A stretch of 64,000 nt of DNA from Bacteroidota bacterium (GCA_947452555.1 CANGDH010000008.1:1-64000), one strand, 5' to 3'; counted from the first letter of the stretch, positions 16,988 through 27,344 are shown. The notes: generated from the sequence alone by a model not told the origin. Numbers and translations: made by a program.

Positions 16988-17593
16988 ATGATGCATAATA
17001 AATTTCCGAATATCATAAACAAAGACGGCCAGGCGATTTACTTTGGGAGTATCATAAACAATGAAGACAAACTAAGTTTTTTCAATGATTTATTAAACAA
17101 TATAGAATGGCGAAATGATGTGGTTCTAATGTTTGGTAAAGAAATTACAACTAAAAGAAAAGCTGCTTTTTATGCAGATCGCGGAATTGAATACACTTAT
17201 GCTAATAAAACAAAGAAAGGCCTTTTATGGAACGCGCCTTTATTGGAAATGAAGCAACTAATTGAAAGCTATACAAAATCCAGTTATAATGCATGTCTAT
17301 TAAACCTTTACCACGACGGTAATGAAGGAATGGGCTGGCATAGTGACGATGAAAAGGAAATCTTACCTAATAGCTCCATTGCTTCTTTAAGCCTTGGTGT
17401 AGACAGAAAATTTTCATTCAAACACAAAACCACAAAAGAGACATTTTCAATTATGCTTGAAAATGGTTCTTTATTAGAAATGAGGGGGCCTATTCAAAAA
17501 AATTGGTGGCATGCATTACCTAAAACTAGTAAAGTAATAAGTCCTAGAATTAATCTCACTTTTAGACAAATAATAAACACAAAATCACAATAA
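16988..17593 (+). CDS. alkB: alpha-ketoglutarate-dependent DNA/RNA dealkylase, AlkB family
   Basis: Fe(II)/2-oxoglutarate dioxygenase that removes alkyl lesions from nucleic acid bases. Numbering from the ATG at 16988: iron ligands His118 and Asp120 in GMGWHSDDE, third ligand His175 in WWHALPK, and the 2-oxoglutarate/substrate arginines in RINLTFR. The NLYHDGNEGM block is classic for ALKBH2/3-like bacterial proteins. An upstream TTG is less likely; the next ATG (16991) is also possible. It is followed after 7 bp by the DUF2256 gene, so the two are probably co-transcribed. Confidence 0.93.
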   Translation: MMHNKFPNIINKDGQAIYFGSIINNEDKLSFFNDLLNNIEWRNDVVLMFGKEITTKRKAAFYADRGIEYTYANKTKKGLLWNAPLLEMKQLIESYTKSSYNACLLNLYHDGNEGMGWHSDDEKEILPNSSIASLSLGVDRKFSFKHKTTKETFSIMLENGSLLEMRGPIQKNWWHALPKTSKVISPRINLTFRQIINTKSQ

Positions 17594-17600
17594 ATTTTGG

Positions 17601-17771
17601 ATGAAAAATAACCAACAGAAATCTGTAAAAAAGGGAGACCTGCCAACTAAGATATGTTTGCACTGCCAGCGATCATTTACTTGGAGAAAAAAATGGGAAC
17701 GCAGCTGGGAAGAAGTTAAGTATTGTAGTGACGCTTGTAAAAGCAAAAAATTCACACCTGCTATGAAATGA
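17601..17771 (+). CDS. DUF2256 small zinc-finger-like protein
   Basis: A 56-residue protein with the DUF2256 signature: GDLPTKICLHCQRSFTWRKKW followed by WEEVKYCSDACK, giving a CxxC...CxxxC metal-binding pattern. Basic and short; function unknown. Starts 7 bp after alkB. In cyanobacteria and Bacteroidota, as I recall, DUF2256 genes often sit near cryptochrome/photolyase and TIGR03643 genes; a TIGR03643 gene lies next to it here in convergent orientation. Confidence 0.85.
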   Translation: MKNNQQKSVKKGDLPTKICLHCQRSFTWRKKWERSWEEVKYCSDACKSKKFTPAMK

Positions 17772-17785
17772 TTTTTCGAATGAAC

Positions 17786-18055
17786 TTAGCGTTTACTGAT
17801 TTTATTCATAGAGATTGACTTCTGCCTTGAGCATTTGAAACGTTTAATGTCCATACTTCTTTTCACTAAATGCTTTTGACTCACTCCACTATTTACTCTT
17901 TTACGCCATAGATTAAAACTGTTGCGCTTAAGTTCGGAGCGCATCAATTTTATTGTATCCGCTTCTGTTAAGCCAAATTGAAAAGTAATGGCTTCAAAAG
18001 GTGTTCTGTCCTCCCAAGCCATTTCAATTACCCTGTCAATATCTATTCTTTCCAT
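17786..18055 (-). CDS. TIGR03643 family protein
   Basis: 89-residue basic protein that opens with the family pattern ...IDRVIEMAWEDRTPFEAITFQFGLTE and has the MRSELKRNSFNLWRKRV core. It looks like a small helix-turn-helix-like protein; role unknown. Its 5' end overlaps the end of the SOUL gene by 13 bp, so the two are coupled. It converges on DUF2256 with a 14-bp gap. Together with SOUL and DUF2256 it fits the photolyase/cryptochrome neighbourhood set, although no photolyase is in the window. Confidence 0.85.
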   Translation of the reverse strand: MERIDIDRVIEMAWEDRTPFEAITFQFGLTEADTIKLMRSELKRNSFNLWRKRVNSGVSQKHLVKRSMDIKRFKCSRQKSISMNKISKR

Positions 18056-18636
18056 GCTATCGGTATGATTATTTCATTAGTTCTTCCAATAAACTGAAAG
18101 GGGGCATTGTATCCTAAAAAATTAAAAGGCCCTTTCACTTGAATTTTTTGTTTCGCTAAAGCTGCCATCAGCTTATCCTTATAAATAGCTATTTTTTCGT
18201 CAGATGCATATCCTCCAAAGGAAATTACTGCTACATATTCAGGTTGGCTATTTTGTATTGTTATACTGTTATCATTGGGAATAGGCAAGTTTTGCTTGTC
18301 ATACTTTTCGGGCATAATAAAACTCATGCTGGAGCCTTTGTCAGACATAGACATTCTTACCGGAGCAGTCATTGAAATACTTTCTTTTTTTTCATTCCCG
18401 CCAAATATATAACCTGCAAGTTTTCTGAAACCCTTACTTGCAACCCCTTTGTAATTAGTAGCATCCGAGTAGATAGTTGCAAAGGTAGCGGAAGGATAAT
18501 ACCTTATTTCAAATTCCTTTTCTTTTGAAACAAGTCGGAATTTTTGTTTTTCTGTTTTGAAGGTACTCATAGAAATAAATGATTGAAATACGACAAAAAT
18601 AAATAAAAGACCTAAACTTAGATAAAATGATTTCAT
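18043..18636 (-). CDS. SOUL family heme-binding protein
   Basis: 197 residues from ATG 18636: one N-terminal membrane or signal segment (MKSFYLSLGLLFIFVVFQSF), then the SOUL/HBP fold with FEIRYYPSATFATI, the SISMTAPVRM motif and the final NEIIIPIAW strand. The family binds heme or tetrapyrroles in eukaryotes; the bacterial role is not established. A longer frame from 18759 would run into the divergent SRAP gene and lacks family similarity, so the internal ATG is preferred. It overlaps TIGR03643 downstream. Confidence 0.88.
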   Translation of the reverse strand: MKSFYLSLGLLFIFVVFQSFISMSTFKTEKQKFRLVSKEKEFEIRYYPSATFATIYSDATNYKGVASKGFRKLAGYIFGGNEKKESISMTAPVRMSMSDKGSSMSFIMPEKYDKQNLPIPNDNSITIQNSQPEYVAVISFGGYASDEKIAIYKDKLMAALAKQKIQVKGPFNFLGYNAPFQFIGRTNEIIIPIAWKE

Positions 18637-18705
18637 AAACTCTATTTTTAGTATAACAATTTTAATCCTTTTTAGTTCGATAATGGACTGAATATATTTT
18701 ATCCT

Positions 18706-18713
18706 TAATTTTG
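18706..18713 (+). promoter_or_regulatory. -7 promoter element before the SRAP gene
   Basis: TAATTTTG matches TAnnTTTG and ends 7 bp before the ATG at 18721. No TTG is present at the right -33 spacing, so this is a partial match and would give an almost leaderless transcript. Confidence 0.4.
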
Positions 18714-18720
18714 GGTCATT

Positions 18721-19452
18721 ATGTGCTATGTAGTTGGTATAAAAATTCCTAAAAAACAAACAATTAAGGTTGGCGATAAGCCTTTAGACCTTGACCCTAT
18801 TGATATACCCGTACAATCTGGATTCGCTTATGACAAATGGCCTGTCATATTCAAGGAACAACAGGGTACCGAAAAGGTATTAAGACCTAGTTTGATGCAT
18901 TGGGAACTTATACCTAGTTGGGTGCGTAATCAAAAAGAATTAGAGGATTCTAGAAAGAAATATACCACACTCAATATTAAGTCCGAGGGTATATTTAATA
19001 ATAAAGTAGCACAAGCTGTGGTGCACACAAACAGATGCCTAGTGCTGGCTTCTCATTTTTTTGAATGGCAGGAAATTGAAAAACAAAAATATCCTCATTG
19101 TATTCAAATTGAAAACACCCCCTTATTTTTTATCGCAGGAGTTTGGAATACCTGGACCGACTTTAGTACTGGCGATACAAAAAATAGTTTTGCTATGATT
19201 ACAACAGAAGCCAATGAAACCATGAGTAAAGTGCATAATGTAAAAAAACGTATGCCAACCATACTAAACGATGCACTTGCCAATAGTTGGATAAACGAAC
19301 ATCTGAACGAAAACCAAATTCAAGAAATTACTTCTTATCAAGTAGAAAGTTCAAAAATGAAAGTACATACTATTGCAAAAAACTTTCAACAACTGCAAGA
19401 CCCCACTACTCCTGTTAATTATTCTATTTTCACCACCCAAACTTTGTTTTAA
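18721..19452 (+). CDS. SRAP domain protein (YedK/HMCES type)
   Basis: SRAP proteins cross-link to abasic sites in single-stranded DNA through Cys2. Here the required N-terminus is M-C (MCYVVG), the ASHFFEW block holds the conserved Glu, and VHNVKKRMPTIL holds the active-site His and RMP signature. The usual NAR-S-E element appears as TLNIKSEG. 243 residues, normal. Divergent from the SOUL gene and next to AlkB, so two DNA-damage proteins sit within 2 kb. Start is fixed by the need for Cys2. Confidence 0.93.
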   Translation: MCYVVGIKIPKKQTIKVGDKPLDLDPIDIPVQSGFAYDKWPVIFKEQQGTEKVLRPSLMHWELIPSWVRNQKELEDSRKKYTTLNIKSEGIFNNKVAQAVVHTNRCLVLASHFFEWQEIEKQKYPHCIQIENTPLFFIAGVWNTWTDFSTGDTKNSFAMITTEANETMSKVHNVKKRMPTILNDALANSWINEHLNENQIQEITSYQVESSKMKVHTIAKNFQQLQDPTTPVNYSIFTTQTLF

Positions 19453-19481
19453 CTAAAATAAAATTTCATTTTATTTTAGTT
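19451..19481. terminator. bidirectional AT-rich terminator
   Basis: Perfect 14-bp inverted repeat AACTAAAATAAAAT / ATTTTATTTTAGTT with a 3-nt loop lies between the converging SRAP and SDR genes. It is AT-rich, so its strength is uncertain. Confidence 0.65.
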
Positions 19482-19507
19482 ATTAAACCAGAAGGAATGG
19501 GGGATGT

Positions 19508-20260
19508 TTATTTGGCTACACTTCCACCATCTATCACTAATTCTGCACCAGTCATAAAAGAGGATTCGTCTGAAGCTAAAAACAGAACACCATTTGCAAT
19601 TTCAATTGGATCTGCCATTCTTCCCTGAGGCGACATTTCTTTTATTCTATTTTCCATCCCAGGTATTTTCATTAAGTCTTCTGTCATTGGCGTTAACACC
19701 CCACCTGGACAAACTGTATTTACTCGTATTTTATCTTTTGCCAAAGTCACTGCCAAATCTTTCCCAAATAAAACTAAGCCCCCTTTGGAAGACGAATAAG
19801 CAGCCCCATTACCTCCAACTAAACCGGCAATAGAAGCAATATTAATTATGGCACCCCCACCTGTTTTTCTTAGATAGGGAATACAGGTCTTACAACCAAT
19901 AAAGGGCCCTGTTAAATTTATGGAAATGACATTACCCCATAATTCAATTGAAGTGTTTTCGCAATCAACATAACCCGGATAGACCCCCGCATTATTTACT
20001 AAAACGTCTAATTTACCATGTAACGAAATAGCTTTTTCCGCCACTTTTTCCCATCCAGACTGATTCGTTACATTATGTTTCATGTAATCAATTTGAAGTC
20101 CTTCCGCTCTTGCAGCAACAACCCATGCCTTCAATTTTTCTTCATTCATGTCTGTTGCTAATACTTTAGCGCCTTCTTTTGCAAATAGTTTCGCTACTGC
20201 AGCTCCTATTCCACCTGCAGCTCCTGTTACAATCGCAACTTTATTGTCTAAGCGTTTCAT
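19508..20260 (-). CDS. short-chain dehydrogenase/reductase (classical SDR)
   Basis: NAD(P)-dependent oxidoreductase of 250 residues. It has the TGAAGGIGAAV nucleotide loop near residues 12-22, NNAGVYPG, the catalytic Ser in NIASIAG and Tyr/Lys in AYSSSKGG, and the PGGVLTPM loop. It most resembles glucose-1- or cyclopentanol-dehydrogenase-like SDRs, but the substrate cannot be told from sequence. Starts 11 bp downstream of the PEP synthase stop on the same strand, so co-transcription is likely. Confidence 0.9.
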   Translation of the reverse strand: MKRLDNKVAIVTGAAGGIGAAVAKLFAKEGAKVLATDMNEEKLKAWVVAARAEGLQIDYMKHNVTNQSGWEKVAEKAISLHGKLDVLVNNAGVYPGYVDCENTSIELWGNVISINLTGPFIGCKTCIPYLRKTGGGAIINIASIAGLVGGNGAAYSSSKGGLVLFGKDLAVTLAKDKIRVNTVCPGGVLTPMTEDLMKIPGMENRIKEMSPQGRMADPIEIANGVLFLASDESSFMTGAELVIDGGSVAK

Positions 20261-20271
20261 AGTTTTTAATT

Positions 20272-22662
20272 TTATTTAAATTCGGCTATTTTTATATTTT
20301 CAATTCCTTTTAATAAAGCATCGGGATTAAAGGAAATGCTATCAATTCCTTCGTCTACTAAGAACTGGGCAAAATTCGGAAAATCACTTGGCGCTTGCCC
20401 ACACAAACCAATTTTAACATTTGATTTTTTTGCCTTTTGTATCATCATCCCAATCATCATTTTGGCTGCTTCGTTTTGTTCGCTAAACAACCCACTTATT
20501 ATGGAAGAATCCCTGTCTATACCCAAAGTCAACTGTGTAAGGTCATTAGAACCAATGGAGAAACCGTCAAATATTTTTGCAAATTTTTCTGCTAATAAAA
20601 CATTACTCGGAATCTCTGCCATTACATATACTTCCAACTTATTTACCCCTTTTTCCAAACCATTTTCTTTCATTACCGAAATTACTTTTTCTCCTTCTTC
20701 TAAAGTTCTGCAAAATGGTATCATCACTTTTACATTTGTTAGTCCCATCTCGTCTCTTACCTTACAAATGGCTTTACATTCCAACTTAAATCCTTCCTTA
20801 TACATCTCATGATAGTATCTTGAAGCACCTCTAAATCCCAACATAGGATTTTCTTCTTTAGGCTCGAATGCCGCACCTCCAATTAAATTAGCATATTCAT
20901 TAGTCTTAAAATCACTCATACGCACAATTACTTCCTTAGGATAAAATGCAGCTGCAATAGTAGCAACACCTTCTGATAACTTATCTATAAAATATTGCTG
21001 CTTGTCCTTATACCTATATGTAATTTTTTCAATTGCTGCTTTAACTGCTGGATCCTTCAATTCATCAAATTTAACCAATGCCATGGGATGTATTTGCACA
21101 GCATGTGTAATAATAAACTCAATCCGCATTAAACCCACTCCGTCATTGGGGTAGAAGGAAAGCTTGAATGCTTTTTCCGGATCCCCTACAATCAACATCA
21201 CTTTGGTATGTGCAGGCTTTTGTAATAAAGAAAAATCCAAATTAGTTTCTGTAAATTCTACTTCACCCTTATACACAAAACCGGTTTTTCCTTCACTACA
21301 TGAAACAGTAATGACAGAACCGTCTTCAATTTGTGTAGTCGCATTGCCACAACCTACAATAGCAGGCACCCCTAACTCTCTTGCTACAATGGACGCATGA
21401 CTTGTCCTTCCTCCTTTGTTTGTAATAATGGCTGCCGCTTTTTTTAATATAGGATCCCAGTCTGGACTGGTAGTATCTGTCACGAGAATTTCGCCTACTT
21501 TTAATTTATCTGATTCTGTTGGACTATGTAATATACGAACCACCCCTGTTGCCATTTTAGAACCCACTGCCTCGCCCTGAACGATTTTTTCTCCTTTATT
21601 AATTAAAGCATATTCCTGTAATACATACGGATTTTGTCTTGACTGTACTGTTTCAGGCCTTGCTTGAATTATAAAAATTTCATTAGTGATTCCGTCTTTC
21701 GCCCATTCTATATCCATAGGCTTATCATAATGCGATTCAATAATTAACGACCATTTAGCAATAGTAGTTATCTCCGTATCTGATAAAACAAAAATCGATT
21801 TTTTTTCTTCAGAGGTGTCAATATTAACCACCGTTTCTTTGGAATTAGCAATAAATTCAACTCTTTGTTCACTATAAATCATCGTCTTCTCCTTGGACCC
21901 TAAATTCTTTTGAATAATTGCATTTTTACCTTTCAATAAAGTCGGTTTGAATATCAAGAATTCGTCTGGAGTAATTGTGCCTTGTACTATATTTTCTCCC
22001 AAGCCCCATACTCCACTTATATGTATTATATTTTTAAAGCCTGACTCTGGTTCTAATGTAAAAGCAATTCCAGAACAAGCTTTGTCCGACCTTACCATTT
22101 TCTGTACACCTACTGACAATAATACTTTATCATGATCAAACCCATTGTCTTCTCTATATTTTATTGCACGTTCTGTATATAATGATGCAAAACATTTTTT
22201 CAATGCAACCAATAATGCTTCCTCTCCTTTGATATTTAAAAAAGATTCATGTTGTCCTGCAAAACTTGCAGTTGGCAAGTCCTCTGCAGTGGCACTGCTT
22301 CTTACAGCAACTTCAAAATATTCACCGTTGCATAATTCCTTATAAGACTCAATGACTACATCCTTGATTTCCTGCTGAATAGCTGTTGCTAACATTAAAG
22401 CTCTTGCCTTTATACCTATTTCTTTTAGATTACTGTATTTTTTCTTATCCAACTCATCCATCAATTCAGCCAATTTCTTACCTAAGTCATTCAATGACAA
22501 AAAAGTTTGAAAAGCAAATGAAGTAGTAGCGAATCCATCCGGAACTTTAATGCCTTTTGCTGATAATTTGGAATACATTTCACCCAAAGAAGCATTCTTT
22601 CCTCCAACTATTGGAACATCGTCAATAGTAATATCTTTGAATTTTTTAATAAAATCCTTCAT
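20272..22662 (-). CDS. ppsA: phosphoenolpyruvate synthase (pyruvate, water dikinase)
   Basis: Makes PEP from pyruvate and ATP for gluconeogenesis. 796 residues in three parts: N-terminal ATP-grasp (IVGGKNASLGEMY, VAVRSSATAEDLPTASFAGQ), the central phosphohistidine swivel (GGRTSHASIVARELGVPAIVG, His near residue 420), and the C-terminal PEP-binding barrel ending GLCGQAPSDFPNFA with the catalytic Cys. All key motifs are intact. Pairs metabolically with the malic enzyme and malate dehydrogenase genes in this window. Confidence 0.96.
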   Translation of the reverse strand: MKDFIKKFKDITIDDVPIVGGKNASLGEMYSKLSAKGIKVPDGFATTSFAFQTFLSLNDLGKKLAELMDELDKKKYSNLKEIGIKARALMLATAIQQEIKDVVIESYKELCNGEYFEVAVRSSATAEDLPTASFAGQHESFLNIKGEEALLVALKKCFASLYTERAIKYREDNGFDHDKVLLSVGVQKMVRSDKACSGIAFTLEPESGFKNIIHISGVWGLGENIVQGTITPDEFLIFKPTLLKGKNAIIQKNLGSKEKTMIYSEQRVEFIANSKETVVNIDTSEEKKSIFVLSDTEITTIAKWSLIIESHYDKPMDIEWAKDGITNEIFIIQARPETVQSRQNPYVLQEYALINKGEKIVQGEAVGSKMATGVVRILHSPTESDKLKVGEILVTDTTSPDWDPILKKAAAIITNKGGRTSHASIVARELGVPAIVGCGNATTQIEDGSVITVSCSEGKTGFVYKGEVEFTETNLDFSLLQKPAHTKVMLIVGDPEKAFKLSFYPNDGVGLMRIEFIITHAVQIHPMALVKFDELKDPAVKAAIEKITYRYKDKQQYFIDKLSEGVATIAAAFYPKEVIVRMSDFKTNEYANLIGGAAFEPKEENPMLGFRGASRYYHEMYKEGFKLECKAICKVRDEMGLTNVKVMIPFCRTLEEGEKVISVMKENGLEKGVNKLEVYVMAEIPSNVLLAEKFAKIFDGFSIGSNDLTQLTLGIDRDSSIISGLFSEQNEAAKMMIGMMIQKAKKSNVKIGLCGQAPSDFPNFAQFLVDEGIDSISFNPDALLKGIENIKIAEFK

Positions 22663-22785
22663 AACTATATTTTAATAGAATTACCATAAAGACAATTCCA
22701 TTAAAGTTACAAATAGCTAATAGCTAGGACTATGACATTCATCATCGATATATTTTATCGAAAAAAAATCGAGATCGTTATAAAT

Positions 22786-24189
22786 CTATTGCAATATAAA
22801 TTCCTCATGCATCTCAGGAACATTTACCTCTTTGAACCCTTTTTTTCTTAACCGCTCTGCAAAGTGGTCTTGGACATCTGCTTCCCCATGTACTACAAAT
22901 ATTTGCTTAACAGCGTCAGGCAATTGACATGCTAGGAATTGCATCAAGTCTTCATAGTCTCCATGTGCACTCATGCTTCTTATAGACCCCACTTCTGCTT
23001 TGACAATATAATTTTCGCTATAAATTCTTACTTCTTTTTGACCATTCATAAGTCGACCTCCCAATGAATGTGGCTCACAATAACCCACTAATAAAATTGT
23101 ATTTTTTGGATTATCTATATTGTTCTTGATGTGATGTTTTACCCTGCCGGCGTCCGCCATACCCGAAGCAGATATAATTACTTTAGGATGCAGGTCCTCG
23201 TTCAAAGCCTTACTTTCTTCTACAGACTTAATATAGCGTAGTCCTTCAAAATCAAATGGATCCTCGTCTACTTCTAAAACTTTTTGAATTTTTTTATTGA
23301 AATATTTAGGGAATGACTTTAATACGTCAGTTGCTTCAATGCTTAATGGGCTATCCACATATACTGGAATATGTGGCAGTCGTTTTTCTAAAGACAACTG
23401 ATTTAATTCATATAATATTTCCTGTGTTCTACCCACACTAAAAGCAGGAATAATTAAATTTCCTTTTTGCTCAACACATGTTTTTTGGATAAACTTTAAT
23501 AAATCATCGGGTGTTGTATGTATTAAATCGTGTAATTTATCTCCATACGTACTTTCAATAATCATAAAATCGGCTTGCGGAAATGCAGCAGGTGATCGCA
23601 AAATCATATCTCGGTATCTTCCAACGTCACCGCTAAATGAGAGCCTTTTTATTTCACCTCTGTCTTTTATTTTCAAACTGATACATGCACTTCCAATAAT
23701 ATGTCCAGCGTCGGTATACAATAATTCAACCGAATCAGTAATTTGAGTTGGCTTGTCATATTCTATTTCGGTTAACATAGGAATTGCTAAATTAACATGA
23801 TCCATGTCATACAAAGGTTCGATAGGAGGCAATCCCTGCTTAGCTCTACGCTTATTACCATACTTCGCATCATCCCTTTGAATCATGGCAGAGTCTTCTA
23901 ATAAAATTGTAGCTAATGCCTTGGTTGCTGGGGTACAGTAAATATTCCCACTAAACCCATCTTTTACTAATTTTGGTATCAATCCAGTATGATCAATGTG
24001 GGCATGCGATAAAATGATATAGTTAACTGTTTTAGGATCAAAACCAAAACTTGCATTGAGCCCCTCTGTGTCCCTGCCCATACCTTGGAACATTCCACAA
24101 TCTAAAAGAAATGTTTCACCATTATCTAAAGAAACTAAATGTTTAGACCCAGTCACTGTTCTTGCTGCACCGTGAAAACTAATTTTCAT
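22786..24189 (-). CDS. beta-CASP metallo-beta-lactamase fold hydrolase (RNase-like)
   Basis: 467 residues. MBL motif SHAHIDHTG (His62, His64, Asp66, His67), further zinc ligands in TDAGHIIGSA and FSGDVGRY, then the beta-CASP insert (IPAFSVGRTQEILYEL) and KVIISASGMADAGRVKHH, ending with the RSMSAHGDYEDL motif. This is the RNA-processing branch related to CPSF73 and archaeal/bacterial RNase-like proteins. Probably cytoplasmic. Precedes mlaE on the same strand's downstream side by 27 bp. RNA substrate unknown. Confidence 0.93.
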   Translation of the reverse strand: MKISFHGAARTVTGSKHLVSLDNGETFLLDCGMFQGMGRDTEGLNASFGFDPKTVNYIILSHAHIDHTGLIPKLVKDGFSGNIYCTPATKALATILLEDSAMIQRDDAKYGNKRRAKQGLPPIEPLYDMDHVNLAIPMLTEIEYDKPTQITDSVELLYTDAGHIIGSACISLKIKDRGEIKRLSFSGDVGRYRDMILRSPAAFPQADFMIIESTYGDKLHDLIHTTPDDLLKFIQKTCVEQKGNLIIPAFSVGRTQEILYELNQLSLEKRLPHIPVYVDSPLSIEATDVLKSFPKYFNKKIQKVLEVDEDPFDFEGLRYIKSVEESKALNEDLHPKVIISASGMADAGRVKHHIKNNIDNPKNTILLVGYCEPHSLGGRLMNGQKEVRIYSENYIVKAEVGSIRSMSAHGDYEDLMQFLACQLPDAVKQIFVVHGEADVQDHFAERLRKKGFKEVNVPEMHEEFILQ

Positions 24190-24216
24190 ATAAAAATATT
24201 ATACTACTAAGTTAAT

Positions 24217-24954
24217 CTATAATGCGATGGAAGCCACTAAATAATCTGCAATTAAAATTAAGATACAACTTACCACTACAGAGGTAGTTCCGGCCTTACC
24301 AATTTCTAAAGCACCTCCTTTTACATAATACCCGTAATAAGAAGGCACTGTACTAATTATGAATGCAAAAATATATGCCTTATATAAAGCGGTTGTAATA
24401 TTATGATAGTCTAATCCCTTTCTGATCCCTGCAATGAATACTTCTGGCGCAATTACATTAGTCCATCCACCTACCATATAACCTCCCCAAATACCTAACA
24501 CTGCTGAAATTCCAATCAATAATGGAACCATTGTAATTGCACCTAAAATTTTAGGAAGAATCAAATAGTTCTTTGTGTTAATCCCCATTATTTCTAATGC
24601 ATCAATTTGCTCACTAATGCGCATATTGCCCAATTCACTTGCAATCTTACTTCCTACTACACCAGCTAATACAATACTCAATACCGTAGGAGATAATTCC
24701 AGTATAATACTATCTCGAACAATTTGTCCAATAGTTGAAATGGGAACCAAGGGATTGGTTAATTGATACGCTGTCTGAACGGTAGTTACTGCACCTAGAA
24801 ATAAGGAAATGATGACTACGATTGGTAAAGACCCAAGACCGATGTCTACGCATTGCTTGATATACTCTTTCCAAAACATTTTACGGTTTTCCGGTCGAGT
24901 AAACATTCCTTTTATCATTAAAAGGTATTTGCCAAAATGCGTTAGAAAGTCCAT
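24217..24954 (-). CDS. mlaE: MlaE family lipid ABC transporter permease
   Basis: Inner-membrane permease that works with an MlaF ATPase and an MCE protein to move phospholipids between membranes. 245 residues with several membrane helices and the family motifs ELGNMRISEQIDALEIMGI and GALEIGKAGTTSVV. Unusually, the matching ATPase gene (35777) lies 11 kb away rather than next door, and no MCE gene is in the window. Sits between malic enzyme (20 bp upstream) and the beta-CASP gene. Confidence 0.93.
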   Translation of the reverse strand: MDFLTHFGKYLLMIKGMFTRPENRKMFWKEYIKQCVDIGLGSLPIVVIISLFLGAVTTVQTAYQLTNPLVPISTIGQIVRDSIILELSPTVLSIVLAGVVGSKIASELGNMRISEQIDALEIMGINTKNYLILPKILGAITMVPLLIGISAVLGIWGGYMVGGWTNVIAPEVFIAGIRKGLDYHNITTALYKAYIFAFIISTVPSYYGYYVKGGALEIGKAGTTSVVVSCILILIADYLVASIAL

Positions 24955-24974
24955 ACAGTAAAGTTAGTGAATTT

Positions 24975-27344
24975 CTATTTTCTACGTTTCTTCATTCGTT
25001 TCCACCAGCTAGTTCTTTGTACTTCTGTATCAGTGTCGATTCTTGTCTTTAACTGAGCGTCCACTACAGACACCGTAGCCATATTGACAATATTTCGAAC
25101 ATCAGACCCTAACTGTAATACATTCACTGGTTTTTTCAATCCCAATAGAATTGGCCCAATAACATCTATGCCTCCTACTTCCTTAAGTAAATGATAAGCG
25201 ATATTACCTGCTGTTAAATTAGGGAAGATTAAAACATTCACATCCGCGTCTACTAAATCACTGAATGGATAATTCTCTTTTAAGATTTCCTTATTAAATG
25301 CCAACATTCCTTGCATTTCACCGTCAACAATTAAGGATGGGTTTCTTTGTTTTACAATCTTGGTTGCTTCTGCCATCATTCTAGCATCTGGGGTATCACT
25401 ACTTCCAAAATTAGAATAGCTTAACATGGCAACTCTTGGCTCGATATTGAAATTGCGAACTTCTTTTGCTACTAATAAAGTGATGTCGGCTAACTCTTCG
25501 GCAGTTGGCGCTATATTAACAGTAGTATCTGCTAAGAACAATGGTCCTTTCTTAGTTAATAATAAATACATGCCTGCAATTTTCTTAACACCTTCCTCTG
25601 TTCCAATAGTTTGCAATGCTGGTTTAATTCCGTCTGCGTAGTTTCTTGTTAAACCAGACAACATTGCGTCTGCTTCACCAGTTTCTACCATCATCGCACC
25701 AAAATAATTCTGGGTACGCATTAATTTTAAACTCTCGTATTTATTCACCCCTTTACGTTGTCTTTTCTGGAATAATAAAGATCCAAAAAATTCACGCTTT
25801 GCTTCCATCTCATCGCCTCTTACATCTATAATTGGCAAGTCTGAAATGTCTATATGATTAGCAGATGCAATGTTTTTAATTCTTGCCTCATTTCCTAATA
25901 AAATAGGATATGCAATGCCGTCGTCATAAACAATACTAGCAGCTTTTAATATCTTAATATTTTCTGCGTCAGCAAATACCAAACGTTTTGGATCACGTCT
26001 CGCTTTATTACTAATTAAACGCATTAACTGATTATCTAGTCCTAATCTCTTATTTAATTGTAACACATATGCATCCCAATTAGGGATTTGAATTTGTGCT
26101 ACACCAGAAGCGACTGCTGCTTTTGCCACTGCAGGTGCTACTGTACTTAATAGTCTAGGGTCCAATGGTTTTGGAATAATATACAAAGGCCCAAAACTCA
26201 AATTTTGTTGATTGTATGCCATGTTAACAATGTCCGGCACGGCAGTCTTTGCTAATTCAGCCAATGCTTTTACTGCAGCCAATTTCATCGCTTCATTAAT
26301 TGCCTTTGCACGCACATCCAACGCACCTCTAAAGATATAAGGGAACCCTAAAACATTATTCACTTGGTTTGGATAATCTGATCTTCCTGTTGCCATGATG
26401 ATATCCTTTCTAACACTTGTTGCGTCTTCATAAGAAATTTCAGGATCTGGATTTGCTAATGCAAATACAATTGGATTTTTTGGCATAGCAGCTACCATTT
26501 CCTTGCTCAAAATATTTCCCACACTTAAGCCCAAGAAAACGTCAGCAGATTTCATTGCTATTGATAATGTGGTATCAGGAGATTTTACAGCAAACGGCTT
26601 TCTGTCATCTCCTAAATCAGTTCTTCCTTGATGCAAAACCCCATCCTTATCAAACAAAGTAATGTTTTCTGGCTTAGCTCCTAATGCTACATATAATTTA
26701 GTACAAGCCATAGCTGCGGCACCTGCTCCGCTTACTACAAATTTCGCTTTATCAATTTTTTTCTTTTGTATTTCCAATGCATTCAATAAAGCAGCACTAC
26801 TAATTATCGCGGTACCATGTTGGTCGTCATGCATTACAGGAATATTCATTTGCTCCCTTAATTTTTTCTCGATATAAAAACATTCTGGTGCTTTGATATC
26901 TTCTAAATTAATGCCCCCAAAAGTGGGCTCTAATGACTTTACAATTTCAACAAATTTATCTGGATCCGTTTCGTTAATCTCAATATCAAATACGTCAATG
27001 TCGGCAAATATTTTAAACAATACCGCTTTACCTTCCATTACTGGCTTACTAGCTTCGGGCCCTATATTTCCCAAACCTAATACGGCTGTACCATTCGTAA
27101 TTACACCCACTAAGTTTCCTTTGGCAGTATACTTGTAAATATCAGCAGGGTTGTTTTTAATTTCAGTGCATGGAATTGCAACGCCTGGACTGTAAGCTAA
27201 TGATAAATCCTTTTGAGTTTTAGCTTCCTTTGTAGGTACCACTTCGATCTTACCCGGTCTTCCTGAAGCATGGTATTCTAAGGCCTGCTCTTTTCTTAAG
27301 TTATCCTTAATATTAGTTAAATTATCTTTAGTAGTATTTGGCAT
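24975..27344 (-). CDS. maeB: NADP-dependent malic enzyme with phosphotransacetylase-like C-domain
   Basis: Decarboxylates malate to pyruvate with NADP. 789 residues. The N-terminal ~420 residues are malic enzyme ([38 protein letters not shown]). The C-terminal ~330 residues are a PTA-like domain ([29 protein letters not shown]) that acts in regulation in the MaeB class. Standard fused architecture. Leads the run malic enzyme, mlaE, beta-CASP, ppsA on the minus strand. Links C4 and C3 pools together with ppsA and mdh. Confidence 0.96.
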   Translation of the reverse strand: MPNTTKDNLTNIKDNLRKEQALEYHASGRPGKIEVVPTKEAKTQKDLSLAYSPGVAIPCTEIKNNPADIYKYTAKGNLVGVITNGTAVLGLGNIGPEASKPVMEGKAVLFKIFADIDVFDIEINETDPDKFVEIVKSLEPTFGGINLEDIKAPECFYIEKKLREQMNIPVMHDDQHGTAIISSAALLNALEIQKKKIDKAKFVVSGAGAAAMACTKLYVALGAKPENITLFDKDGVLHQGRTDLGDDRKPFAVKSPDTTLSIAMKSADVFLGLSVGNILSKEMVAAMPKNPIVFALANPDPEISYEDATSVRKDIIMATGRSDYPNQVNNVLGFPYIFRGALDVRAKAINEAMKLAAVKALAELAKTAVPDIVNMAYNQQNLSFGPLYIIPKPLDPRLLSTVAPAVAKAAVASGVAQIQIPNWDAYVLQLNKRLGLDNQLMRLISNKARRDPKRLVFADAENIKILKAASIVYDDGIAYPILLGNEARIKNIASANHIDISDLPIIDVRGDEMEAKREFFGSLLFQKRQRKGVNKYESLKLMRTQNYFGAMMVETGEADAMLSGLTRNYADGIKPALQTIGTEEGVKKIAGMYLLLTKKGPLFLADTTVNIAPTAEELADITLLVAKEVRNFNIEPRVAMLSYSNFGSSDTPDARMMAEATKIVKQRNPSLIVDGEMQGMLAFNKEILKENYPFSDLVDADVNVLIFPNLTAGNIAYHLLKEVGGIDVIGPILLGLKKPVNVLQLGSDVRNIVNMATVSVVDAQLKTRIDTDTEVQRTSWWKRMKKRRK

